Origin: Kozakia baliensis
GTDB taxonomy: Bacteria; Pseudomonadota; Alphaproteobacteria; Acetobacterales; Acetobacteraceae
DNA length: 64,000 bases
Assembly (NCBI RefSeq): GCF_001787335.1
Contig: NZ_CP014674.1
Location: 2,522,501-2,586,500, forward strand
Direction of reading: 5' to 3'
Shown here: positions 7,119-17,396 of the stretch, piece after piece
Layout: each line of letters begins with the position of its first letter
Numbering within the stretch: the first letter of the stretch is position 1
Translations under genes and position numbers: made by a program
Notes under the pieces: model-generated
What the model was told of the DNA's origin: nothing
Seen by the model: the letters and a program-made list of their open reading frames with translations, nothing else
Database searches by the model: none

Positions 7119-10100
7119 ATGAATGCCATCGTTGTCACCGCACTTCGGCGACCACTAACCTTCGTCGTTCTCTCTATTCTGATTTTGATGTTCGGCATCA
7201 TGTCGATTTTCAAAACACCGACTGACGTCTTCCCGAACATCAACATTCCCGTCGTCTCAGTCGTCTGGACCTATGGCGGCATGCTGCCCGAGCAATTCGC
7301 CGGAAGAATCATCTATAATTACGAATTGGCCGTGACCTCCACAGTCGAGGGCATCGAGCATATGGAGTCCAACTCCTATTACGGCCGCGGCATCGTCAAC
7401 ATCTACTTCCAGCCCGGAACGGAAATCGGCGAGGCGGAGGCAGAAGTCACTGCAATCTCCCAAACCGTCATCCAACAATTGCCGGAACATATTCCGGCCC
7501 CCATGGTAATGCGCCTGGACGCTTCATCCGTCCCGGTCATCTCCCTACAAATCACATCCGATAAACAAACCCCATCCGACCTCTTCAAGCTTGGCGTTAT
7601 ATCCGTGCGCCCCTTGCTCGTCACCGTTCCAGGCTCCGTCGTCGCCCACCCCTATGGCGGCATGGACAGCTTCGTGATGATCGCCCTCAACCAAGACCAA
7701 CTCCGCGCCCATCACCTCTCGGCGATGGACGTGCAAGCCGCCATGCGCGACCAAAACATCGTGCTACCCGCCGGCGATCAGAAAATCGACGCAACCGATT
7801 GGATGGTCCAAACCAACGCCACACCAACCTCCATGAAAGAAATCGGCAATATCCCGATCAAACGCGTCGGTAACGCCTACGTCTATATCCACGACGTCGC
7901 AAACGTGTATCGCGGCGGCCATCCCCAAACCAACGTCGTGCTCGTCAAAGGCCGCCAAGGCGTGGAAATCGTGGTCATGAAAGGCGGAAACGCCTCCACG
8001 CTGGACGTCGTCAACGGCACCAAAGCCCTGCTCCCACGCCTACGCAAAATCCTTCCGCCCGACGTCAAAGTAGACGTCCTGACCGATGCCTCCACCTTCG
8101 TGAAGGATTCGATCAAGGACGTCGTGCGCGAAATGGTCACTGCCGCGTTCCTAACCGGCATCGTCGTCCTGCTCTTCCTCGGCTCCTGGCGCTCCACCAT
8201 CATCATCGCCACCTCCATTCCATTGGCGATCCTGTGCTCCATCATCGGCCTGAATTGGGCTGGCCAAACCATCAACGTCATGACACTCGGCGGCCTCGCG
8301 CTCGCCGTGGGTATCCTAGTGGACGACGCCACTGTCATGATCGAAAACATCGATACCCATCTCGAAATGGGCAAAGATCTCGAACTCGCCATCATCGACG
8401 CCGCCAACCAGATCGTCATTCCCACCTTCGTCTCAACAACCTGCATCTGCATCGTCTGGCTGCCGCTGTTCGAACTCTCCGGCGTCGCGGGATATCTCTT
8501 CATGCCTATGGCCGAAGCCATCATCTTCGCCATGATCGCCTCCTTCATCCTCTCACGAACCCTCGTCCCCACGATGGCCAAGTTTCTCTTGGCCGGGCAT
8601 GTGCACCCTGGCGAACACGGCCGCGAACATGAAGCACTGCACGCACAAAAGCGCGGCTTCTTCGGCCGCTTCCAGCAAGGCTTCGAACAACGCTTCTCCG
8701 CCTTCCGTGACGGCTACCAGAACATCCTCAGCCGCGCCGTCGAAAATCGCGCGAAATTCGTGGGCGTCTTTCTTGGGATTTCCGTGCTTTCACTCGGCCT
8801 CTACAGCATCGCCGGGCGAGATTTCTTCCCCGAAACCAAATCCGGCCTCATGCAAATGCATCTGCGCGCGCCCCTAGGCATGCGCATCGAAGCCGCAGGC
8901 CGCGTCGCCGCCTTGGTGGACGACCGCATCCGCGCCGATCTCCCCGGCAAAGTCGACGGCATCATCAGCAATTGCGGCCTCCCCGAAGGCCCGCATAACC
9001 AAGCCTTCATTCCCACCCCCACAATCGGGACACAGGATTGCGACCTGACCATCACGCTGAAAGACGAACAATCCCCGGTTTGGGAATACCGCAAATTGCT
9101 TCGTAAGGACCTCTCTGCCCACTTCCCCAGCACGGTGTTCACTTTCCAGCCCGCCGATCTCACAGCCAAAATCCTGAATTTTGGCTCACCTTCCCCGATC
9201 GACGTCCAAGTCTCCGGTCCGGATATCTATGCCAACTACGCTTACGCACGTTCCATCATCGGAAAGCTCCGCCGCGTACCCGGCGCCACCGACGTCGTCA
9301 TCCAGCAAACCATGAAAACCCCAACCCTCATGGTCCAAGGCAACCGCACTTTCAGCCAAGCCACTGGCCTGACCGAAGCCGATCTCGCTAACAACGAACT
9401 CATGGCCCTCTCGGGAAGCTCGACCGTCGATCCGCAATATTGGCTCGACCCGTCCGATAACGTCACCTTCCCGCTCAACGTCTATGTTTCGCAGGATCAA
9501 CTCACCCACCTGTCGGACCTGCTCACCATCCCCGTCGATAAAGGCGATGGCGACCCAACCGGCACCCAAACCCAGCTTCTCGGCGCCATCAGCACCATCA
9601 CGCCAACCGGCACCCCCGGCGAAGTCTCACACTTCAATTCCATGCCGGATATCGACATCTACGTCTCCGCCGAAGGCACGGATCTCGGCTCCGTCCTCAA
9701 CGGCGTCAATAAAGTGATGCACGACACCGCCAACGATGTGCCGCGTTCGGCCGCTGTCGATGTCCATGGCCAGGCCACCACCATGCACAGCGCCTATAAC
9801 CAACTGGTGTTCGGGCTCCTCATCTCCGTGGTACTCATCTACCTGCTGATCGTGGTCAATTTCCAATCCTGGCTCGACCCATTCATCATCATCACAGCCC
9901 TCCCCGGCGCACTCGCCGGTATCGCCTGGGCGCTCTTCCTCACCGGAACGCGCCTTTCCGTGCCCGCCCTCACCGGTGCGATCATGTGCATGGGCACCGC
10001 CACGGCCAACTCGATCCTTGTCGTCTCCTTCGCCCGCGAACGGATCGAAATCCACGGCAACGCTCTCAAAGCCGCCGTCGAAGCGGGTTACGGACGCATC

Positions 10101-10295
10101 CGCCCCGTCATCATGACCGCCCTGGCTATGATCGTCGGCATGGTCCCGATGGCCACTTCCAACTCCACCAACGCCCCCCTCGGGCGCGCCGTCATCGGCG
10201 GTCTGATCGTCGCGACCATCTCGACGCTCCTCTTCGTCCCCTGCGTCTACGCAATCCTCCATAACCGTTCATCCAGCCGCCAGGAGACAGTCTGA
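7119..10295 (+). CDS. RND efflux pump permease subunit
   Basis: 1058 residues, the usual length for AcrB/MdtB-type proton-driven pumps of the inner membrane. It shows the N-terminal transmembrane segment after MNAIVVTALRRPLTFVV, the first large periplasmic loop, the TM4 motif GLALAVGILVDDATVMIENI with the paired aspartates of the proton relay, and a second periplasmic loop ending in the C-terminal membrane block. In the TM10 region the sequence GAIMCMGTATANSILVVSFA lacks the Lys found in AcrB, so it belongs to a branch away from the classic HAE1 pumps. It is the first gene of an operon that also encodes the adaptor and the outer-membrane channel. The substrate cannot be read from sequence; drugs, solvents or organic acids are all possible. 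No local regulator gene is present. Confidence 0.93.
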   Translation: MNAIVVTALRRPLTFVVLSILILMFGIMSIFKTPTDVFPNINIPVVSVVWTYGGMLPEQFAGRIIYNYELAVTSTVEGIEHMESNSYYGRGIVNIYFQPGTEIGEAEAEVTAISQTVIQQLPEHIPAPMVMRLDASSVPVISLQITSDKQTPSDLFKLGVISVRPLLVTVPGSVVAHPYGGMDSFVMIALNQDQLRAHHLSAMDVQAAMRDQNIVLPAGDQKIDATDWMVQTNATPTSMKEIGNIPIKRVGNAYVYIHDVANVYRGGHPQTNVVLVKGRQGVEIVVMKGGNASTLDVVNGTKALLPRLRKILPPDVKVDVLTDASTFVKDSIKDVVREMVTAAFLTGIVVLLFLGSWRSTIIIATSIPLAILCSIIGLNWAGQTINVMTLGGLALAVGILVDDATVMIENIDTHLEMGKDLELAIIDAANQIVIPTFVSTTCICIVWLPLFELSGVAGYLFMPMAEAIIFAMIASFILSRTLVPTMAKFLLAGHVHPGEHGREHEALHAQKRGFFGRFQQGFEQRFSAFRDGYQNILSRAVENRAKFVGVFLGISVLSLGLYSIAGRDFFPETKSGLMQMHLRAPLGMRIEAAGRVAALVDDRIRADLPGKVDGIISNCGLPEGPHNQAFIPTPTIGTQDCDLTITLKDEQSPVWEYRKLLRKDLSAHFPSTVFTFQPADLTAKILNFGSPSPIDVQVSGPDIYANYAYARSIIGKLRRVPGATDVVIQQTMKTPTLMVQGNRTFSQATGLTEADLANNELMALSGSSTVDPQYWLDPSDNVTFPLNVYVSQDQLTHLSDLLTIPVDKGDGDPTGTQTQLLGAISTITPTGTPGEVSHFNSMPDIDIYVSAEGTDLGSVLNGVNKVMHDTANDVPRSAAVDVHGQATTMHSAYNQLVFGLLISVVLIYLLIVVNFQSWLDPFIIITALPGALAGIAWALFLTGTRLSVPALTGAIMCMGTATANSILVVSFARERIEIHGNALKAAVEAGYGRIRPVIMTALAMIVGMVPMATSNSTNAPLGRAVIGGLIVATISTLLFVPCVYAILHNRSSSRQETV

Positions 10296-11482
10296 TGGCC
10301 TCTCGTAAAATCATTCTCGGTGCCGGAATCTGCGCGATCAGCCTCTATGTCGGCTACCTCGTCGTCGCGCGTGTCCACGCCACCACCGAACTTCGCGCCG
10401 AAACCAACAACAGCGCCATCCCCGATGTCGCCGTTGTCAGTCCACGCCACGCCGCCAAAAAAGTCTCGCTGACCCTCCCCGGCACGATCGACGCCTGGTA
10501 CCAAGCCCCCATCTACCCGCAGGTCTCCGGCTACGTGAAAATGTGGTACAAGGATTACGGCGCAGAAGTGAAAGCAGGCGACGTCCTGGCCGAAATCAAC
10601 GCCCCCAGCCTCGATGCCGAATACGCACAGGCCAAAGCGGATTACGTCGCCGCCCAAGCGAAATACAATCTCGCTGTCGTCACCGCCAATCGCTGGCAGG
10701 CCATGGGAAAATCGCAATCCGTCTCAGGTCAGGCCGTCTCGGTCTCGCTCGCCAACATGAAGTCCGAACAAGCCACGCTCGAAGCCGCCCAACATAACGT
10801 GGACCGCTTCGAGGCGCTGGAAAAATTCAAGCAGATTGTCGCCCCTTTCGACGGCGTCGTAACCGCACGTAACGTCAGCGTCGGCGATTACGTCCATAAC
10901 GGCGGCGGCAATCTGAACGCCACAGGCTCGGCTTCCGAACTCTTCACCGTGGCCGACGTACACAAACTACGCCTCTTCGTCTCCGTGCCGGAAGTATTCT
11001 CCTATATTCTGCAACCCGGCCTGAAGGCACAAATCAGCGTCCCACAATTCCCCGACAAAAAATTCACCGCGCAATTCCTGACCGTCGCCCGTGGGTACGA
11101 TCCCAACACCCGTACCGCTGTCACAGAATTCGTCATGGATAACGACCAGCACCAGCTTTGGCCCGGCACATTCGCCTCGGTCGATCTCACCGCCAGTAAC
11201 ACCAGCGCCAACCTCTACGAGATTCCCAGCGGCGCTCTGGTGTTCATGGAAAAAGGCATGCAGGTCGCCACGGTCGATACCCAAAACCATGTTCATTACA
11301 AAAATATCAGCGTCGGGCGCATGGCCGATAGCGCCACCGAAGTGAATTCCGGCATCGGTCCCGATGACCACATCATCAACAATCCGCCCGCCGATCTGCT
11401 AGAAGGCGAGGAAGTCCACGTCGTCCAACCCGAAAAAGGCTACCTCGCCTCCAATAATTCCGAAGGCGGAGACGACGAATGA
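10295..11482 (+). CDS. RND efflux periplasmic adaptor (MFP) subunit
   Basis: 395 residues. An N-terminal anchor helix (IILGAGICAISLYVGYLVVA) is followed by the split lipoyl/barrel-sandwich halves: YPQVSGYVKMWYKDYGAEVK with AGDVLAEINAP, and later IVAPFDGVVTARNVSVGDYV. Between them lies the alpha-helical hairpin that reaches toward the outer-membrane channel. The C-terminal beta-barrel domain follows. It bridges the inner-membrane permease and the TolC-like channel. Its ATG overlaps the end of the permease gene, and its last bases overlap the next gene, so translation of all three is coupled. Confidence 0.92.
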   Translation: MASRKIILGAGICAISLYVGYLVVARVHATTELRAETNNSAIPDVAVVSPRHAAKKVSLTLPGTIDAWYQAPIYPQVSGYVKMWYKDYGAEVKAGDVLAEINAPSLDAEYAQAKADYVAAQAKYNLAVVTANRWQAMGKSQSVSGQAVSVSLANMKSEQATLEAAQHNVDRFEALEKFKQIVAPFDGVVTARNVSVGDYVHNGGGNLNATGSASELFTVADVHKLRLFVSVPEVFSYILQPGLKAQISVPQFPDKKFTAQFLTVARGYDPNTRTAVTEFVMDNDQHQLWPGTFASVDLTASNTSANLYEIPSGALVFMEKGMQVATVDTQNHVHYKNISVGRMADSATEVNSGIGPDDHIINNPPADLLEGEEVHVVQPEKGYLASNNSEGGDDE

Positions 11483-13089
11483 ACACAGCCTTCATCCGCC
11501 GCGCCGCACTCGCCTGCGGCTCGGCGCTCTGCGCCTTGAGCCTCTCCGCCTGCGACCTCGCCCCAACCTACAAACCGCCCAGCTTCATCGTCCCCGCCAA
11601 CTGGCACGGCCAAGCGCCGTTCGCCACGGCCACCCCCGCCGACACGATCCTACCAAGCGATTGGTGGACCGTTCTGCACGATCCGCTACTGAACGACATG
11701 GAAGCCAACCTCACCCGCAGCAATCCGGATCTGCAAGCCGCCGCCGAGCGCTTCATCCAAGCCCGCGCCCTCGTCGTCCAGGCCCGCTCGGAATTGCTGC
11801 CGCATGTCGCCCTCGGCGCAGGCGCGACCGACAACAAACAATCTGCCGACCGTCTGTTCCGCTATAAAGGCAACATCACCGAAACAGATGAAGAATATCA
11901 CGGCCTCGCCTCGTGGGAGCCGGATTTCTGGTCCGCCATCCGAAATCATGTCCGCGCGCAAAAACAATACGCACAGGAAAAAGCAGCCGACTTCGCCATG
12001 TCGCGCCTCAGCCTTCAGGCTGAACTCGCCTCGGATTATGTGGAACTGCGCGGATACGACGCTCAAATCGCCATCTACAAACAATCCATCGGCTATTATC
12101 AAAAAGCCCTGCAAATCACGCAGAACCAACTGCAAAACCAAGCCGCCCCACGCCTCGACGTCGCCCGTGCGCAAGCCCAGCTCTACAGTACCCAGGCCGC
12201 GGAACTCGATATCGAAGCCGCACGCGAAGTCATGGAACACGCAATCGCCGTCCTGACCAATTCCACGCCCTCGGCATTCCACATCGCACCGACACAAATC
12301 ATGGGTTTCAACCAACCCAACCTTCCTGCCGGTATCCCTTCCGAACTGCTCCAACGCCGTCCAGACATCGCCTCCGCCGAACGCGAAATGGCTCAAGCCA
12401 ACCGCGAAATCGGCATCGCTCGCGCCGCATTCTACCCGCATGTCTCCCTGCAAGCTGGTGGCGGTTTCGCAGAAAACGGCTTCGACCTCGCCAATCTCGC
12501 CAATTCGCTCTGGACCTATGGTGCTTCCTTCGAACTGCCGATCTTCGAAGGCGGCCTACGTCGCGCCGAACTGCAACACGCCTGGTCCGCCTATCGCGAA
12601 ACGCGCGACAATTACCGGAGCAAAGTGCTGGATTCCTTCCGCGAAGTCGAAGACGGACTCTCTCGCACCAACCGCCTCGATCAGGAAAACAAAGCGCTGG
12701 AAAAGGCCGTCAACGCCACACTCGCCACCCAGAACATGACCATGACGCTCTATCAAGGCGGCGTCGGCACCTATCTGGAGGCAATCTTCGCCCAGGTGCA
12801 AACCCTGCAAATCCGCATCCACCAGGTGGAAATCGCCACCCGTCTCTATCAGGCCGATGTCGGGCTAATCCGCGCCCTTGGCGGCGGCTGGAACGTCAAG
12901 CTATTGCCAACCATGGACCAAACCTTGTCGATCCAACCGCTGCAATATGACAACCTCCACCACCCCAACACCATCGGCGGGGTAGATATCTCACAACATC
13001 CCGAAGAATTCGAAAATCTCGCCGCCCACGCGCCCAACGCCCCGTCAGCCGCGCAAGGCAAACAGCTTCGCCCCATCGACAGTAATTAA
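11479..13089 (+). CDS. NodT-family outer-membrane efflux lipoprotein (OprM/TolC type)
   Basis: 536 residues. A signal peptide ending in the lipobox LSAC (Cys25) shows it is lipid-anchored. The mature part begins LAPTYKPPSFIVPANW, typical of NodT/OprM channels. Two internally similar halves carry the long coiled-coil helices, including RFIQARALVVQARSELLPHV and the second-repeat IPSELLQRRPDIASAEREMA then QANREIGIARAAFYP. The C-terminal ~60 residues extend beyond the channel fold with low-complexity Asn/His/Ala sequence. Its start overlaps the adaptor stop by four bases. It forms the exit duct of the tripartite pump. Confidence 0.92.
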   Translation: MNTAFIRRAALACGSALCALSLSACDLAPTYKPPSFIVPANWHGQAPFATATPADTILPSDWWTVLHDPLLNDMEANLTRSNPDLQAAAERFIQARALVVQARSELLPHVALGAGATDNKQSADRLFRYKGNITETDEEYHGLASWEPDFWSAIRNHVRAQKQYAQEKAADFAMSRLSLQAELASDYVELRGYDAQIAIYKQSIGYYQKALQITQNQLQNQAAPRLDVARAQAQLYSTQAAELDIEAAREVMEHAIAVLTNSTPSAFHIAPTQIMGFNQPNLPAGIPSELLQRRPDIASAEREMAQANREIGIARAAFYPHVSLQAGGGFAENGFDLANLANSLWTYGASFELPIFEGGLRRAELQHAWSAYRETRDNYRSKVLDSFREVEDGLSRTNRLDQENKALEKAVNATLATQNMTMTLYQGGVGTYLEAIFAQVQTLQIRIHQVEIATRLYQADVGLIRALGGGWNVKLLPTMDQTLSIQPLQYDNLHHPNTIGGVDISQHPEEFENLAAHAPNAPSAAQGKQLRPIDSN

Positions 13090-13107
13090 TTTTAAAGTGG
13101 AAGAAGT

Positions 13108-13278
13108 TCAGCCAGGGCCGTCATAACCGTAGCTGCCCTGGCCGAATCCAACATTGCCAAAGCCGTCGCCACGAAACTGACGCGTTCCCGTCTCCCCATA
13201 ATCCGGCCCACAGGCCGAAAGCAGCGACACCGCAACCAAACCGAGCAACAATAAAGCTCTTTGACGGATCGCCCTCAA
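13108..13278 (-). CDS. Small lipoprotein, 56 aa
   Basis: A short frame starting at TTG 13278. The product opens MRAIRQRALLLLGLVAVSLL followed by SACGPDYGETG: a positively charged n-region, a hydrophobic core and a perfect lipobox (LLSAC, Cys23), then a Gly/Tyr/Phe-rich mature tail ending GQGSYGYDGPG. The signal sequence is too regular to be chance. There is no ATG in frame; GGAG lies immediately upstream of the TTG, an awkwardly short spacing, so the exact start is uncertain. It lies just downstream of tRNA-Lys on the same strand and converges with the efflux operon. Function unknown; small Gly-rich lipoproteins of this kind are common in acetic acid bacteria. Confidence 0.65.
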   Translation of the reverse strand: MRAIRQRALLLLGLVAVSLLSACGPDYGETGTRQFRGDGFGNVGFGQGSYGYDGPG

Positions 13279-13308
13279 ACTCCAACGCCTATTTTCAAAG
13301 GGGAAGAG

Positions 13309-13384
13309 TGGTGAACCGGGTGGGACTCGAACCCACGACCATTCGATTAAAAGTCGAATGCTCTACCGGCTGAGCTACCGGTTC
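13309..13384 (-). tRNA. tRNA-Lys (anticodon TTT)
   Basis: Read on the minus strand, a full cloverleaf is visible: acceptor GAACCGG/CCGGTTC, D-stem GCTC/GAGC, anticodon stem TTCGA/TCGAA closing the loop CTTTTAA (anticodon UUU, Lys), T-stem GTGGG/CCCAC with TTCGAGT loop, discriminator A and an encoded CCA end. It lies between the cyclophilin gene and the small lipoprotein gene. Confidence 0.98.
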
Positions 13385-13465
13385 ACACGCGGGGGTCTGG
13401 CTACCGCACCACCCCCGCCACGTCAACCGACCTAACGCGAATTAGGTCGATTTCCATGCGAAAAA

Positions 13466-13939
13466 TTACGCCTCGGGGCGGAACGACTCAATAACGTCCG
13501 GGTCTTTGACCATTCCCGAGGAACCCGAACCGCGCTTGATCTGGTCCACATGCTCCATACCGGAAACAACTTGGCCAGCGATCGTATATTGGCCATCCAG
13601 CGAAGGCACCGGCTCGAACATGATGAAAAACTGGCTATTCGCCGAGTCCGGGTTCATGGTGCGCGCCATGCCCACCGTGCCACGCTCGAACTTCGCCGCA
13701 CGCGTGAATTCCGCCTTCAGGTCCGGCAAGTGGCTGCCGCCCGTACCCGTGCCGGTCGGGTCACCGCTCTGGGCCATGAAGCCTTCGATCACACGATGGA
13801 ACTTAACCCCATCATAAAACCCTTCCGCCGCAAGCGTGCGCAAACGCTCAGCCGCCAAAGGCGCCAAATCGGGACGAAGCTGAATGACAACATCTCCCGT
13901 CTTCAGCTTCATCACCAAACGATCAGCATTTTCAGACAT
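13466..13939 (-). CDS. Cyclophilin-type peptidyl-prolyl cis-trans isomerase
   Basis: 157 residues from the ATG at 13939, which has AAGG eight bases upstream; the longer open frame into coaD is not needed. Cyclophilin signatures are clear: GVKFHRVIEGFMAQSGDPTG (catalytic Arg, and the Phe/Gln residues of the active site), GTVGMARTMNPDSANSQFFI and GQYTIAGQVVSGMEHVDQI. No signal peptide is seen, so it should act in the cytoplasm, isomerising X-Pro bonds during folding. It follows coaD on the same strand with a 43-bp gap. Confidence 0.93.
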   Translation of the reverse strand: MSENADRLVMKLKTGDVVIQLRPDLAPLAAERLRTLAAEGFYDGVKFHRVIEGFMAQSGDPTGTGTGGSHLPDLKAEFTRAAKFERGTVGMARTMNPDSANSQFFIMFEPVPSLDGQYTIAGQVVSGMEHVDQIKRGSGSSGMVKDPDVIESFRPEA

Positions 13940-13982
13940 CGAATAAACCTTCATCAAACAACGGGCAAAAACACCCTGCCGT

Positions 13983-14516
13983 CTATGTCGGCCCATCCGC
14001 AAGTTTGGACAAGACGAGGCGAACGGTATTCTGCGGAACAAAGCCGCGAATATCGCCCCCCAATCGCGCAATTTCCTTTACAATTCTCGACGCGGTGGAG
14101 CGATGCTGCTCACTCGCCAACAGAAAAATCGTCTCAAGCTCCGGCGCCAAGCGGCGGTTCGCCCCAGAAAGCTGCGCCTCGAAATCGAAATCGCTCACCG
14201 CCCGCAAGCCGCGAACGATCGTCGTCGCCCCATGAGCGCGAACCGCATCCACCAAAAGCGTATCGAACCCGACAACCTCGATCACCGCCTGGCGCGAGAG
14301 GCCCGCGCTCTCCGCACGCACCATCTCGATTCGCTCCTCCAGCGAAAGCAACGGCACCTTGCCCGGATTGCTCGCCACCCCCACGATCAGGCGGTCGAAC
14401 AAACCCGAAGCACGGACGATGATATCGAGATGCCCGAACGTAACCGGATCGAACGTGCCGGGATAAAACCCGACGCGTTCAGCCTTCGTCGCCACCGGCT
14501 TCGCTTTCCGGCGCAC
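13983..14516 (-). CDS. coaD: Phosphopantetheine adenylyltransferase
   Basis: Catalyses the fourth step of coenzyme A synthesis, joining ATP and 4'-phosphopantetheine to give dephospho-CoA. The nucleotidyltransferase motif [20 protein letters not shown] (TxGH signature as TFGH) is at residues 16-35, [20 protein letters not shown] is the conserved central segment, and the SSR-like region is [17 protein letters not shown]. Length is near the usual 160-170 residues plus a short N-terminal extension. The upstream start at 14516 lies inside the end of gyrA; an in-frame GTG at 14495 would shorten the overlap. Confidence 0.95.
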   Translation of the reverse strand: MRRKAKPVATKAERVGFYPGTFDPVTFGHLDIIVRASGLFDRLIVGVASNPGKVPLLSLEERIEMVRAESAGLSRQAVIEVVGFDTLLVDAVRAHGATTIVRGLRAVSDFDFEAQLSGANRRLAPELETIFLLASEQHRSTASRIVKEIARLGGDIRGFVPQNTVRLVLSKLADGPT

Positions 14517-17337
14517 CGCCAGCCGCCTCGTCGGATGGATCGGCGGACGGATCGACAGTCACCTCCACAATGCCGCCTTCGCCGTCCTCCTCGTCGTCGC
14601 TCTCCGCCTCCATCACTGGGAACACGCTCGTCACGCGCTCATCGTCGCCTACACGGAACAACGTCACACCGCTGGCCTGGCGCGCCATCACACGCACCTG
14701 CGCAACCGGCACGCGGATCAGGCGGCCTACATCGGTCACCATCATCACATCCGTGCCGTCCAGTGTCGGAAGGGTCGCCACCACCTCTCGTCCACGCTTC
14801 GGATTGGTCAGCGTCATATTCGCAATGCCCAATCCACCACGTCCGCTGACGCGATAATCATAGGCCGAGGAACGACGCCCAAACCCGGCATCCGTCACCG
14901 TGAGAAGAATCTCCTCCTGGCGTTCCATTTCCTCGAAACGCTCCTGCGTCAGATCACCGCCAACATTCAGATCCTCGCCCGAATCGTCCGCCGCCGTCTC
15001 CTCCACATCCTCGGAATTTTCTTCCAACGCCGCCTGCGCCTCAGCCCGACGCTTGGCGTTCGCCGCCCGCAGATAAGCCGCGCGCTCCTCAACGCTCGCA
15101 TCGACATGGTTCAACACGCAAAGCGAATTGACCTCGTCGCCTTCCGCCAGACGAATACCACGCACACCCGAACTGTCGCGCCCAGCGAACACGCGCAACG
15201 TATCGTCCGTAATCTGGAAGCGGATGCAGCGCGCCTTCTTCGTCGCCAGGAACACGTCCTGCCCTTCGCGGCACGTCGCCACGCCAATCAGGCTGTCTCC
15301 TTCATCCAGCTTCATGGCAATCAGGCCGGAAGCACGAATATTCTTGAAATCGCTCAAGCGGTTGCGTCGCACACCACCGCTCGATGTCGCAAAAACAAGG
15401 TGCAGAGGCTCCCAAAGCTCCTCGTTCAGCGGCAATGGCAACACGGCGGTAATCGCATCCGTGCCCAAATCCGGCAGCAGATTGACGAGCGCGCGCCCCT
15501 TGGCCGTCGGGCTGGCTTCTGGCAAACGCCACACCTTCTCGCGATATGCCTTACCGCCAGAGGAGAAGAACAACACCCATTGATGCGTATGCGCATTAAA
15601 GCTGCGCACGATCACATCGTCGCCGCGCCGTCCCGCCGCCGTGCGCCCGCGTCCACCACGATTCTGCGCGCGGAATACATCGAGCGGCGTACGCTTGATG
15701 AAGCCCTCGCGCGTGATCGTCACCACCATCTGCCCCGGCTCGATCAGGCTTTCGTCGGATTGATCGCCCAGCGCGTCGGAAATCTCCGTCATGCGCGGCG
15801 TCGCAATTTCCGCACGCGCCAGAATAAGTTCCTCGCGCATCACTTCCATGCGCCGCACATGGCTTCCGATAATCTCCAACAACGCGTTGATCTTGGCCGC
15901 AACCTCGTCCAACTCGCCTTGGATTTTTTTGCGCTCCAAACCAGTCAGGCGCTGCAAGCGCAATTCCAGAATACCGCGCGCCTGCGCCTCGGTCAGATGA
16001 ACCTTATTGCCTTCCACGACATTGCCTTCGTCGTGGATCAGTTCCAGCAAGGGCGCAACATCCGCCGCATCCCACGCGCGGGCCATCAACCCCTCGCGCG
16101 CCGTCGCCGCGTCAGGCGCATTGCGGATCAACGCAATCACCGCGTCGATATTGGCGACGGCAATCACCAAACCCACCAGCAAATGCCCGCGATCGCGCGC
16201 CTTGTTCAGATCGAACCGCGCCCGGCGCAGAATAACGTCCTCGCGGAAGCGAATAAACGCTTCCAAAACGTCCTTCAGCCCCATCGTGCGTGGCTTGCCA
16301 TCATCCAGCGCCAGACAGTTCACGCTGAACGAGGTCTGTAACTGCGTAAAGCGATACAGCTGGTTCAACACCACTTCCGGCGTCGCATCGCGCTTAAGCT
16401 CAATCACGATCCGCATGCCGGAACGATCGGACTCATCGCGAATGTCGGAAATACCCTCGATTTCCTTCGCACGGACGAGATCGGCAATCTTCTCCTGAAG
16501 CGTCGCCTTATTCACCTGATAAGGAATCTCGGTGACGATGATCGCCTGACGATCCTTGCGGATATCCTCGATCTCCGCCCGCGCCCGCATCGGGACAGAA
16601 CCACGTCCCGTCTCGAACGCCGAGCGAATGCCCCGGCGGCCCATGATGATGCCACCCGTCGGGAAATCCGGCCCCGGAATGATCTTCATCAGATCATCCA
16701 GCGTCGCCTCCGGATTCTCGATCAACGCCAACGTCGCGTCGATCACCTCGCCCGGATTATGCGTGGGAATGTTCGTCGCCATACCCACGGCAATACCGGA
16801 TGCGCCATTGACCAACAGATTGGGAAACTGCGCCGGAAGAACCTTCGGCTCGCTCTCGCTCTCGTCGTAGTTCGGCTGAAAATCCACCGTGTCACGGTCG
16901 ATATCGTCCAAAAGAAACGACGAGGCCTTGGCCAGACGCGCTTCGGTGTAACGCATCGCCGCCGGACTATCGCCATCGACGGAACCGAAATTTCCCTGTC
17001 CGTCGATCAGCTTAACCCGCATCGACCACGATTGCGCCATACGCACCATGGCGTCGTAAATCGAGCTATCGCCATGCGGATGGTATTTACCCATCACGTC
17101 ACCGACCGCACGGGCCGATTTGCGGTAGGGCTTATCCGACGTAAACCCGCTCTCGCGCATCGCATAAAGAATGCGGCGATGCACCGGCTTCAAACCGTCG
17201 CGCACATCCGGCAGCGCACGTGAAACGATAACCGACATCGCATAGGCGAGATAAGAGGAGCGCATTTCCTCTTCGATCGTCACCGGCATCTGGTCGATGG
17301 GATCAAGCGGGTTCGGCGGGTCGATCAAATCGGTCAA
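14479..17337 (-). CDS. gyrA: DNA gyrase subunit A
   Basis: 952 residues. The breakage-reunion domain shows the quinolone region [20 protein letters not shown] with Ser91 and Asp95 (equivalent to E. coli Ser83 and Asp87, both wild type) and the catalytic tyrosine in [14 protein letters not shown] (Tyr130). The C-terminal beta-pinwheel contains the GyrA box as [12 protein letters not shown], which marks it as gyrase rather than topoisomerase IV. The C-terminal domain carries an unusually acidic insert (about residues 805-835) and an acidic tail (DDEEDGEGG, ending SEAGGDEG). It precedes coaD, with a 38-bp overlap. Confidence 0.98.
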   Translation of the reverse strand: MTDLIDPPNPLDPIDQMPVTIEEEMRSSYLAYAMSVIVSRALPDVRDGLKPVHRRILYAMRESGFTSDKPYRKSARAVGDVMGKYHPHGDSSIYDAMVRMAQSWSMRVKLIDGQGNFGSVDGDSPAAMRYTEARLAKASSFLLDDIDRDTVDFQPNYDESESEPKVLPAQFPNLLVNGASGIAVGMATNIPTHNPGEVIDATLALIENPEATLDDLMKIIPGPDFPTGGIIMGRRGIRSAFETGRGSVPMRARAEIEDIRKDRQAIIVTEIPYQVNKATLQEKIADLVRAKEIEGISDIRDESDRSGMRIVIELKRDATPEVVLNQLYRFTQLQTSFSVNCLALDDGKPRTMGLKDVLEAFIRFREDVILRRARFDLNKARDRGHLLVGLVIAVANIDAVIALIRNAPDAATAREGLMARAWDAADVAPLLELIHDEGNVVEGNKVHLTEAQARGILELRLQRLTGLERKKIQGELDEVAAKINALLEIIGSHVRRMEVMREELILARAEIATPRMTEISDALGDQSDESLIEPGQMVVTITREGFIKRTPLDVFRAQNRGGRGRTAAGRRGDDVIVRSFNAHTHQWVLFFSSGGKAYREKVWRLPEASPTAKGRALVNLLPDLGTDAITAVLPLPLNEELWEPLHLVFATSSGGVRRNRLSDFKNIRASGLIAMKLDEGDSLIGVATCREGQDVFLATKKARCIRFQITDDTLRVFAGRDSSGVRGIRLAEGDEVNSLCVLNHVDASVEERAAYLRAANAKRRAEAQAALEENSEDVEETAADDSGEDLNVGGDLTQERFEEMERQEEILLTVTDAGFGRRSSAYDYRVSGRGGLGIANMTLTNPKRGREVVATLPTLDGTDVMMVTDVGRLIRVPVAQVRVMARQASGVTLFRVGDDERVTSVFPVMEAESDDEEDGEGGIVEVTVDPSADPSDEAAGGAPESEAGGDEG

Positions 17338-17396
17338 GGCAAATCCATCACGTTGGAGTCAACAAGCTTCAAACAAAAAAGGCAAAAAAACCGCGC

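Noticed and set aside
13389-13418. GCGGGGG...CCCCCGC hairpin between cyclophilin and tRNA-Lys genes as a terminator
   Set aside because: The loop is 16 bases and no T-run follows; it may only be a weak structure at the transcript end.
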